64,000 bases of DNA from Gracilaria vermiculophylla (Eukaryota > Rhodophyta > Florideophyceae > Gracilariales > Gracilariaceae): the NCBI GenBank assembly GCA_019155205.2, contig JAHNZQ020000227.1, positions 419,072 through 483,071 on the forward strand, written 5' to 3'. Positions 21,409 through 29,714 of this stretch are shown here, piece by piece (the first letter of the stretch is position 1; each line of letters begins with the position of its first letter). The translations under genes were made by a program, and so were the position numbers. The notes under the pieces are model-generated. The model did not search any database. It saw only the letters and a program-made list of their open reading frames with translations, and was not told where the DNA came from.

Positions 21409-22866
21409 AGGACTGGACGACCGCGGCAAGTTTTCATATTTCTTAATGAGTTCCGTACAGTGTGGTAACTCATTCTTGTTCATCCAAATTGCTTCTTCTT
21501 CAGAATCGCCTTCAAACTGGACCAAGTATTGTCTTCTGCGATATTGCTTGCGAGTATTAAGAATAGCAATCACTTCTTGTTCCACCGTACCTTCAGCATC
21601 AATGACTACCGATAGTGAACTTTGATCACCCTCTCTTCGATTGAACTTTTTCAATCGTGAAATATGAAAAACGTTTTGTGCTCTCTTCATCGTCGGAGGT
21701 AGTTCAATTCTGTACGTCACTGGTCCCCTCACTTCCTTTATGGCAAACGGTCCCATAAACTTTGGTTGCCACTTCGTAGCAAGGCCAGACTGCTCTGAAG
21801 TACTTGTCCAATCCACCTTCAGCAACACCAAGTCCCCTGCCTTAAACTCTACATGCTTTCGTTTCTTGTCCGCGTAAAAAGTCTGCCGTGCAATGGCATC
21901 CGCCAGATTGTTTTTGGCTACTGAACAAAACGCCTGTCGCTTTTCCAAGTATTTGAGTGCTGCAGGGCAGACACCATTCGTTTTCGGAAACTGTTCGGAA
22001 AACTCTGACTTAGGCACGCGACCTAAGTCAACTTCAAGCGGAGAAGTTCCTGTACTCTTGTTCGGAGTAGAGTTGTAGTGAAATTCCAATTCACTCAACA
22101 GGCAGTCCCAATCTTCTGGATTCTTCTGTACAGTACCTCTGATCATTGCCGAAAGTGTTCTTATCATGTTCTCCGGATGTCCATCCGTTTACGGATGTCC
22201 CTTGGTAGCCATTTTCAAGTTCACACTGATCATCTTCGTAACTTCTTTGAGGTAATGAGACTTGAAAAGCTTATCTCTATCCAGAACGATAGTCTTAGGC
22301 ACCCCATGTTTCAAAAACAATCGATCGAACATTATTTGCACAACTTCCATATAGGTCAATGTCTTCTTCGTCGGAATAAAAATAGCTCTTTTCGAAAGTT
22401 TCTCTATGACAACAAGTACTGAATCTTTCCCTGTGCGAGTCATCGAAAATTCTGACACAAAATCCATTGAGACGACATCCCAACATGCTTCCGGGGCGCG
22501 ATGCGGCTGTAGCTTCCCACTCTGCATCGCCCTTTCCTCTTTGTTGAACTGACACTCTTTACAAGTACTTACAAATTCTTGGATATCTGCGACCATTCGC
22601 TTCGAGTAGAAGTTTTGAGCACAGAGCAAATATGTCTTCTCCCAACCAAAATGCCCTGGTAGATGGAACTCTTTCGCTATTGCCTCTTGAAGACCTCTAT
22701 TTCGTGGAGCAACTATACACCCCGACGTACCTCTAGCATTCCAGTAAATTAGACCTTCCTGAAAAGAATAATTTCTGATGTACATTGCCGTTTTCTTGTT
22801 GGGTGGTTCCTTACCATCTCGAAGGACAATTAGGATGTTCTGCGTCCATGAGTCGTTCTCGTAATC
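21397..22866 (-). pseudogene. integrase with chromodomain of Gypsy D
   Basis: The N-terminal zinc site (His-Leu-Pro-Gly-His with CKEC) precedes the catalytic core: Asp in Ser-Met-Asp-Phe, then Leu-Asp-Arg-Asp, then the Glu region Asp-Gly-His-Pro-Glu-Asn. A TAA at 22189-22191 (one C-to-T step from CAA) lies just before this last part. The C-terminus has the Gypsy basic domain with His-Ile-Ser-Arg-Leu-Lys. It ends in a chromodomain: Gln-Tyr-Leu-Val-Gln-Phe-Glu-Gly, Glu-Glu-Ala-Ile-Trp, then a terminal helix. The second chromodomain aromatic, usually Trp in Lys-Trp-Lys-Gly, is Phe here. Confidence 0.85.
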
Positions 22867-23394
22867 CTATCGAACCGCCAAATGTAATTGTTTCTCTTGT
22901 AAACGAAGGGCCTCGAATGTCGGGTGACATTCATACAGTCTACTCAAGGCATCTGCCGCTCCATTCCTTGAGCGTTTGAGGTGCTCCACTCGAAATGAGT
23001 AACACTGTAATTCGTCCAGACATCTCTTTTGTCTTCCTGACAACTTCGATTTCGTCTGTAAGTACTTGATAGGCTCATGATCTGTGCGTATTATGAATGG
23101 GCGATCTTTTAGATACACTGACCATTCTCGTAACGCGATCATAATTGCCATCAATTTCTGATCTCCTGTATCCCACCTTGTCTCAGCCTCTGATAGGCGA
23201 TGAGATAGGAATGCCACTGGTTGACCCTCCTGTTCTAAAGTTGCGCTTTCAGCGTACTTTGACGCATCGGTGGTTAAAACGAAAACTTCTTCCGAGGTTG
23301 GATGACGTAGCACAGGTGCTTTTGTTAGCTGTCGCTTCAGCTCTTTAAACGCACGCTTCTGTTCGTCTCCCCATTCAAAGATCTTCGTGCGCAG
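22867..23394 (-). pseudogene. RNase H of Gypsy D
   Basis: In frame with the reverse transcriptase after TAA 23395-23397 and closed by TAG 22867-22869. The Thr-Thr-Asp-Ala-Ser, Glu-x-Lys/Leu-Met-Ala-Ile, and Thr-Asp-His-Glu-Pro segments are clear, followed by Ala-Asp-Ala-Leu-Ser-Arg at the tether to integrase. Confidence 0.85.
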
Positions 23395-24204
23395 TTAGTC
23401 GGTGATTGGTTGCACAACTCGCGATAAAGCTTTCATAAACTTTCTGTAGAAGTTTGCAAGACCTGGGAACTTTTGTACTTCCTTCACTGATGTCGGTGTA
23501 GGCCACTTTTCTACAGCTTGCACAAGCCTCCGCTGCGTGTGAACTCCTTTCGAGTTGATCTCGAAACCCAGGTAGTCAAACTCTGTCGCACCAAAATTAC
23601 TCTTGCTACGTCCGACGTACAGCTTATGCTTTCTCAAATTATGCAACAGCTTTCGCAAATGCCGTCTGTGCTCTCCTACGCTCTTACTGTAGATGGGAAT
23701 GTCATCTAAGTAAAGAACCATACATTCTCCATGTAACTCACGAATAACATGTGCCAACAGACGCGAGAAGGCTGCTGGTGCGTTTGTTAAACCAAAACAT
23801 AGGACTCTCCACTCGAAGGATCCATATCGTGTGCGTATAGCCGTCTTGTGACAGTCCTCTTCTTTGAGCCTCATCTGATGGTATCTCCAGATTAAATCAA
23901 TCTGCGAGATAATCTTAGCTCCTGCTACCTGATCACTGGTCTCATTGATCAGCGGAATAGGACTTGCATCTGGAAGAGTGATCCTATTCAATGCTCTGTA
24001 GTCACAAACTATTCTGAGATCCCCGTTCTTCTTTTTGATGAAGAAAACTGGAGCTCCGTACGGTGAGGAAGACGGTCTTAGAAGTCTTTTTTCTAGATAT
24101 TTTTGCAACTGGCGCTTCAGTTCCTGTAGTTCACGAGGTGAAAGTCTAATGACAGATCGGACAGGAGGTTGGGCACCCGGAATGAGGTTAATTTCAAATT
24201 CCAT
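23395..24204 (-). pseudogene. reverse transcriptase of Gypsy D
   Basis: A 269-codon frame holds the classic Gypsy blocks: Lys-Lys-Asn-Gly-Asp-Leu-Arg-Ile-Val-Cys-Asp-Tyr-Arg-Ala-Leu-Asn; Phe-Gly-Leu-Thr-Asn-Ala-Pro-Ala-Ala-Phe; and the catalytic Tyr-Leu-Asp-Asp. Catalytic residues are intact, but nonsense codons on both sides cut the polyprotein. Confidence 0.9.
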
Positions 24205-24321
24205 CGCACATGGTGGGGGCAGCTCATCCGGTAACTCTTCCTTAAATACATCTTCGAACTCTGCTAGAACGTCTCGAAACTCAGGAGCGCACTTTGCCTC
24301 TTATGCAACCGACTCTTTGTT

Positions 24322-24812
24322 CTAAGATACCCGAGCCGCAAACAGTTCGCAGGTTCCCTTCTTGACTTCTTTACACATCCTCTTCAACGATATCTGTTTA
24401 AAACGGATCTCCTTCGATATGTTGGTCTTTTTGCTTCGAGGTGTTATCGTTACCACAGTACCATTGCTGCGTTTCACCTTGAGAACGTTCGTTTGCCAAT
24501 CAATATGCGGGTTATGGACTCGCAACCAAGGTCTCCCCAGTATTAGAATTGGAACAACACCGTCTTCTTTCATACTGATGACTAAAATTGGCTCTTCACT
24601 CATGAACCCATTGATGTTCAAAACTGCACGTGTCTCACCCAGTACGCTTGTCTTTGATGGGTCTCAAAGTTCGACTTTTATTCCTGTGACGTCTCTCAAT
24701 TCCAAATTCAATCTCTTCACGTCTTCTATTGACATGAAGTTGTGCGACGTGTACGAATCTACGACTGTCTTCACTGGATGCCCTGCGAGCATTGCATCGT
24801 ACATCCAGTTGT
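24322..24812 (-). pseudogene. protease of Gypsy D
   Basis: The frame is the same as reverse transcriptase. A TGA near 24662 and stops near 24322 and 24302 break it. The expected Asp-Ser-Gly-Ala active site reads Asp-Ser-Tyr-Thr-Ser. Ile-Leu-Gly-Arg-Pro-Trp-Leu, the usual C-terminal protease motif, is present, so the identification is good and inactivity likely. Confidence 0.7.
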
Positions 24813-25103
24813 CTTCTTCTGCATACTTCAATGCAGAAAGATACGGCGAATTCTCTTGTGAGTTGCCTCTTGTCGCCGCCTCAAAGTGCGGCCCTACTGA
24901 TTTTTTGAGTGATCAGAGCTCTTGTCCTCAGCCCGGTCTTGTCTGCAAGAGTGGCTTGGATCGCTCCGTCCTTTCTTTCCGCACTTGAAGCATCTGTCAT
25001 TCCTTTTGCAGAGAGCAATCTCTCCGCGTTTCATCGGTCCCCAAGATACCGCGTTGATGTCTTTCGTGGTGCGGCCACCTTCCTTCGAGGTTTCTGCACA
25101 GGG

Positions 25104-25908
25104 TCAGTATTTTCCAGGCTTGTTCTTATTCTTCCTTGAGCTCTGCTCCTTTTGAGCGCTGCACTGTGACTCGCCTGCAAGCTTAAATGACAGCTCGAGA
25201 GTTCTAGCATAGTCATATGCTGGCTGCATAGAAACATTTCCAGTGCGATAGATCGGCTCAGAAGTCGGAAACTTCTCTGTAAGCTTACCCTTGTACGTTT
25301 TTGGAAGACTATTGAAGAAATACATGTATGCTTCATTGCTTATTGTGCCACAAAACATTATGAGATCTTCAAATCGTGCAATGTGATCATCCACAGACCC
25401 ATTCTCCTTCAAACGGAACTCCATGAGTTTCACTCGTGCCGTGGCCATCTCATTCGCAGGAACAAATTCCTCGATCATGGCTTTCTCGAGCTCCTCAAGA
25501 CTGTAAGGCTTACGAGCCTCCTTTTCTCAACGCAGCATCCAAAACACCGCTCTATCCTGAAAATGACATTCGGCGAGGTCGAGCATTTTGTTCTCTGAGT
25601 AATTGAATAATAATACATACTTCCTGATGGAGTAGAAGAAACTAGTGACCTTTTCCGTGGTCCTGTCCAACGCCTTTCCCGAACATGCCTGCACTTAAGG
25701 AGCTTTGAGTGACCCACCGGAGGACTCAGAAGTGTTCCTCTGGTTGTTCTGCTGCAACTGCGACTGCAAAGTCTCAATCGTTGAGCTTTGAGTCTGCACC
25801 AATTACTTTAACGCTTGAAGCTCTTCGCTGAGCTGCTGTAGGTGTGATGCCTCATTCACACCTTCTTCTTCTTGCGGTACACTTTGGCTACGGCTTGTAC
25901 GAACCATG
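25104..25908 (-). pseudogene. Gag of Gypsy D
   Basis: A start ATG near 25908 (Met-Val-Arg-Thr-Ser-Arg) leads into a Gln/Glu-rich coiled part with stop codons. From 25478 to 25104 an open frame carries the retrotransposon Gag pattern (Arg-x-Lys-Leu, Val-Asp-Asp-His-Ile-Ala-Arg-Phe-Glu-Asp-Leu, Phe-x-x-Ser-Leu-Pro-Lys). A Lys/Asn-rich tail follows. Remnants of a CCHC knuckle may lie in 24900-25060. Confidence 0.65.
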
Positions 25909-25942
25909 ATTCTTCAAGCGCTTTTCGTTCCTGTGAACGTAC

Positions 25943-25957
25943 CTTAGATGCTACCAA
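25943..25957 (-). promoter_or_regulatory. primer binding site of Gypsy D
   Basis: Next to the 5' LTR the minus strand reads TTTGGTAGCATCTAAGG. Its TGGTAGCA start resembles primer sites for initiator methionine tRNA, with two extra bases between it and the LTR. Confidence 0.5.
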
Positions 25958-25958
25958 A

Positions 25959-26157
25959 TGTAAGAGTAGGCTCTTATCAAAACAAAACTGACTTTACAAA
26001 CTGGAGGCCCCCCCTCCTAGTAGTTCGAACCTTCTAAACGTTCGCATCTTATACTACAGTAGACGTCCGCTCTTGAATGTTTGAATCTAAATTCAAACAT
26101 TCACGGGCGTTCGCATAAATGCAATGTGAAAGTTCGTACCACGACCATTCTATTGCA
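25959..26157 (-). repeat. 5' LTR of Gypsy D
   Basis: The second 199-bp LTR copy, with TG and CA ends, flanked by GTCTA. Confidence 0.9.
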
Positions 26158-26636
26158 GTCTAGAATTCAGAGCGTTCTTTTCTTAGATCATATCAATAAA
26201 ATCTATAACAATTTGTAACATTCAAATTGAATATTTATTCGTCAGAAGAAATAACTTTATCCTATTAATTTGTCAAGCACGCCATGTTTGCATAAAAATA
26301 TATTGTTTTTTGAGTATGATTATCTTTTAAAAAATGTTTAAATCATTTTTTATACTTAAACAAATTTTTATTGATTATATGTAAAATTGTTGATTTAAAA
26401 ACATTGAGGTTTAAGGTTTTTGCAATTGTTTTGCATGAAACTCTTCTTTGACACAGTTTCCGTTTTACAACACGTTTATTGGCAGGACTTGAGAGGTGTG
26501 AACGCCTTGTAATTGTTTTTGTTCTACAGGATGCTGGATATCTTGGGATACGGGGGATTGTGACTGAATAACGATTTAAAAGTCGGCTAATTTTGACATG
26601 TAATTTTCTAGTAGCTTTTAGTTGCATAATTTCAAG
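26158..26636 (-). pseudogene. Tc1 transposase, N-terminal DNA-binding part
   Basis: The codons to 26343 form the paired helix-turn-helix domain, with Glu/Lys-rich helices, Cys-Lys-Thr-Ile-Ala and Asn-Leu-Asn-Val segments, and a His-Ile-Ile-Asn-Lys-Asn end. From 26343 to 26158 the sequence is strongly A/T-rich and full of stops. It still shows traces of the Phe-Ser-Asp-Glu-Lys-x-Phe catalytic region, and it meets the Gypsy LTR at 26157. Confidence 0.75.
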
Positions 26637-26750
26637 CTGTTCAGAGCGCGAAAGAGGTGAACGTCAATCCATAACGATGGATGTTGATGATGTAGTGTTA
26701 TGATTATGAAACGGTTTTTACTGACAAGTTCTACAAAAGGCGCAGTACAG

Positions 26751-27095
26751 TACTACTTTGGCGCGTTTTTAAGGCGTGATATGATTTTGAAACGCACTGT
26801 GCATATTAACAGTTGGCAACTCTGGACACACAATCATGGCACAGCATTGCTGTGTGGGACATGTGTCAACGTTTACAGCTCGGAGCCCGGTGAGACCTGA
26901 TTCCAGATTCGTCCTCCCAAAATTCTTCGCAACGTGCAATCCGTTCATCGCTGGTCTAGAAAACCTCTGTTCTGCACTATAATAACGCCTTCCCTCCATC
27001 CCTGACTACCCGATCATTCTGAAGACGACTTCAGCCACAATCTGTCAGAATCACAACTAACATAACAATTTCGGACCCTGTCTGTCCTAGACGAG
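26751..27095 (+). promoter_or_regulatory. repeat-to-gene boundary and CHCHD promoter region
   Basis: No gene is seen here. This short interval separates the Tc1 end from the first conserved gene and must hold its promoter. I see no clear TATA box. Confidence 0.4.
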
Positions 27096-27626
27096 ATGCC
27101 TCGCCGTACTTCACGCCCGAGTGGTGGTCGCCGTCCGGCACCGGCCAGGACACCGGCGCGATCAGCGGCTCGATCGGCCTCTACTCGCGCTCGCACGGCT
27201 CCACCTTCAACTCAGAGCCGAGCTAAGTCTACTGCTCCAGCGCCGCAAAAGTCTGCTGCCGCCTCTCCGCCTGTGCCAGCACAGCCCCAGACGGGCTCTG
27301 CCATGGGCGGTTTCATGGCAAATGTAGCCTCAACTGGTTTGGGTGTCATGGCCGGTCGCGCGATGGATCGCGCCTTCTTCGGGGGGTCCGGATCCGCTCC
27401 TGAGCCAGCTGCGGAGCTTGAAGGCTCTGCCGCTGCTGCACCATTCGAGCACGCGGCTGAGGAAGCGCTACCGGACACTGTCTGCGCCCGAGAGATGACG
27501 GAATTCAGGAAATGTATGGAAAGAAATGGCTCGGATATTTCCGCCTGTCAGTGGAACATCGACATTCTTTCCGCTTGTCAAAGGCAGCAACAGGATTTGG
27601 GCTTCGCGAACGCAGGTCGTCTATGA
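27096..27626 (+). CDS. twin CX9C protein, CHCHD2/CHCHD10 (Mic17/Mix17) type
   Basis: A 176-residue protein, starting at ATG 27096. It has an Arg/Ala/Pro-rich N-terminus of about 65 residues, like a mitochondrial leader. A Gly/Ala-rich hydrophobic stretch follows (about 68-95, with Gly-Gly-Phe-Met-Ala and Gly-Val-Met-Ala-Gly motifs). The C-terminal CHCH domain has both pairs exactly spaced: Cys-x9-Cys and again Cys-x9-Cys. In the family such proteins are folded by Mia40 in the intermembrane space and influence respiratory complexes and cristae. Length and layout match CHCHD2/10. It is a single exon at the left edge of the gene block. Confidence 0.88.
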   Translation: MPRRTSRPSGGRRPAPARTPARSAARSASTRARTAPPSTQSRAKSTAPAPQKSAAASPPVPAQPQTGSAMGGFMANVASTGLGVMAGRAMDRAFFGGSGSAPEPAAELEGSAAAAPFEHAAEEALPDTVCAREMTEFRKCMERNGSDISACQWNIDILSACQRQQQDLGFANAGRL

Positions 27627-28417
27627 CAGTTTTGAAGCTTGCGATCTTAAGTTCTTAAGCTTTATGGCTACATTAGGGATTGTTTTTGTCGGTGATGACG
27701 TTTTTGCTCAGGTTGCTCACGGATTTCGTTCAAATGCTATGAACTATGGGCTGAACGTGTCGGGATGATTCATCGTTTTAGCAAGTGCTTGAAAACAAGT
27801 CCGTAGACCCCTCTATCACACAATATTGAAGAGTCACAATTAGTAAACTGGACAGGATAGCCCTCTGCGAACGTTAAACCTCTTGCCAAATTCTGTACTA
27901 AGTCTGAAAAGTTTGCCGTTTAGCGCCCTGCTAGTGGGTGTCAGTTCTTGAATTGTTCTGTTCAGGTTGTCTTCTTATTGTAGACTAATTCCGCTGTACC
28001 ATCTGAAGACCACTATGCGATGCATATCACTCCAAGAATCATCCTGTACACGATGTCTGTAACAGGTATAAAACGTTTACAGGCTTCGACGGTTTTCACG
28101 CCACCCAAGTACGGCAAAACAGTTACATATACTTACTTTATCTGACTTAGAAAGTTCATTGCAACGCGGTACCGTTCGTACCAAGGGTGTGTTCCGCTAT
28201 TTCACCGGCGCGGCGTGGTCGGCTCCATCATCCCTGAAAAAAGGCGTTATTAACGTGAATACTTTGGGGGCAATTTCTGCAAATAGTGGTTCCTCGCATA
28301 CAAGAGCGAAGGCCCGAGTCCATTGAGCGCATCATTCCAAACGCAAGATAAGCGAGTGTCTGCACTGTGCATTCCTCGTTGATCATCTGACATTTTCTAC
28401 CGGGGCTTCACATCGCC
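27627..28417. other. intergenic, no gene recognised
   Basis: This 790-bp stretch has only short unconvincing frames on both strands. It contains the 3' end of the CHCHD gene and the promoter of the SelW-like gene. Confidence 0.4.
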
Positions 28418-28828
28418 ATGAGTACATGTCACGTTGATTCAAACTTCGCTCGACGGACACGCTCAAAGAATATCGCCTTCAACGCTGTCGTATTCAACGT
28501 TTCCCGAGGTAATGGATTTCAATCATCCGTATGTAAGTTGGACTCATCCCCGAAGAGTCCACGAGTGTTAATCGAGTACTGCACGGGGTGCCGCTGGGGA
28601 CTTCGGGCCGCATGGATGGCTCAAGAGCTTCTTGTTACTTTCGAGAAGGAACTCGGTGAAGTTGCCTTACGACCTGGCTCAGAATCCGGAACCTTTGATA
28701 TTTGGGTGGATTATAATCAGATCTGGAGCAGAAGAGACACTCACCGGTTTCCAGAACTCAAAGAAGTGAAAAGAGCTGTGCGAGATATTATACAGCCAGA
28801 CAAATCTTTGGGTCACAGCGATAAGTAA
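28418..28828 (+). CDS. SelW/SelT/SelH-family Rdx protein, Cys form
   Basis: A 136-residue protein. After a basic N-terminal extension of about 47 residues that may target an organelle, the Rdx fold begins with Val-Leu-Ile-Glu-Tyr-Cys-Thr-Gly-Cys-Arg-Trp. The redox motif is Cys55-x-x-Cys58, so Cys replaces the selenocysteine of SelW. A Phe-Asp-Ile-Trp-Val strand follows, then Arg-Phe-Pro-Glu-Leu-Lys-Glu-Val-Lys and the usual end Ser-Leu-Gly-His-Ser-Asp. The family is thought to act in thiol redox control. No SECIS element is needed. The last residues match the family, so the gene is complete. Confidence 0.85.
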   Translation: MSTCHVDSNFARRTRSKNIAFNAVVFNVSRGNGFQSSVCKLDSSPKSPRVLIEYCTGCRWGLRAAWMAQELLVTFEKELGEVALRPGSESGTFDIWVDYNQIWSRRDTHRFPELKEVKRAVRDIIQPDKSLGHSDK

Positions 28829-29714
28829 CGTTTTCGTGGGGCTTGTGAATGCAATCTTGTCCCGAAGTGAAGTTGCTTTGAGAGACACACCTCCTCCATT
28901 GCTTCGCTCTCGGGAGTCTAAGCGAAACAGACTCGTTCGACACAAAGTTTGCGTCATGCGAAGTGCTGAGGAAACTGCAATTTGAAAGTCTACAAGGGAT
29001 TGGCTGTCTTTTGTCAAAGGCGAACATCTATGATTAATAGCGTTTGCGGCTAGCCCATCACGATGCTCGTGACGGCACGGAACCTCCAGGCGTCATAAAT
29101 TATGTTAGCAACAAAGAATGAAACAGTTTCTCAGTGCACACTCAAGCGACCTATACGTCTCAAGCCTTCCAAGAATTAGAGTGAAAACGAAGAAATTCTT
29201 TTTTTCTTTACTTCGTTTGACGTGAGAAACCCCATCAGTAGAACATATCAACCACCTACTTTACCAAGCCGCACGCGGGGAGACGATCATCAACTTTCAA
29301 CACGCTCAGAAGTAACAAGCTGTCACTTGCAGACAGCCGCCGTCCGCGCTGGATAGGTTTTCCGTCCATTGAAATGTGAAGTAAAATATTCTGAAATGGA
29401 CAGTCTCAAACCACGAATAGATATAGCGAGCTCCCTGACTGAGAGTCACAGTAATATGTGAACGAATCCACTGATGAGCTCTAGGTTACAGTTCTTGATT
29501 AAGAAATCGCGATACTGTGGGCCTATCCATCTCGTAGAGTGTGCCCAGAACTCCTCATCTCGCCGCAAAGATCAAGGTCAGGCGAATACATTTTCCCGTC
29601 AAATTGCATTCCATTTACCAAAGTATTATTGAACTGCGTACATTCGGACAAGTGCAACTGCTTCCACTCGGTTTGACCCACTTGCAGCTCAAGAATTACT
29701 AGCGCACTTTCGGA
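28829..29714. other. intergenic, no gene recognised
   Basis: About 890 bp. Minus-strand frames at 28679-29027 and 29523-29936 are open but lack motifs and partly overlap real genes. I see nothing else here. Confidence 0.4.

Larger units (their letters stand above)
21197..26157 (-). mobile_element. Gypsy chromovirus D, nested in the Tc1 element
   Basis: D has two 199-bp LTRs (21197-21395 and 25959-26157), about seven differences apart. Between them lie Gag, protease, reverse transcriptase, RNase H, integrase and a C-terminal chromodomain on the minus strand: Gypsy order, chromovirus type. The flanks GTCCG and GTCTA agree at 3 of 5 positions, and both differences are transitions, so they look like a decayed 5-bp target duplication. 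Pol keeps one frame from about 24812 to 21397 with only nonsense codons. Chromodomains steer such integrases to marked chromatin. Confidence 0.9.
20615..26750 (-). mobile_element. Tc1/mariner transposon split by Gypsy element D
   Basis: The N-terminal transposase part (26158-26636) and the C-terminal part (20712-21196) lie on the minus strand on either side of the Gypsy insertion. The outer ends carry inverted repeats: CTGTAC at 20615 and its complement at 26745-26750, with a longer inner match around AACCGTTTCA. Without the insertion the element is about 1.2 kb, the normal Tc1 size. A TA follows the right end, but the left flank has lost it. Confidence 0.8.

Noticed and set aside
24362..24988. 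208-codon plus-strand ORF
   Set aside because: It is antisense to the Gypsy protease region and shows no family features.
28156..28330. Short frame with Arg-Tyr-Phe-Thr-Gly resembling a ribosomal protein fragment
   Set aside because: No full domain could be followed and no splice sites support an extension.
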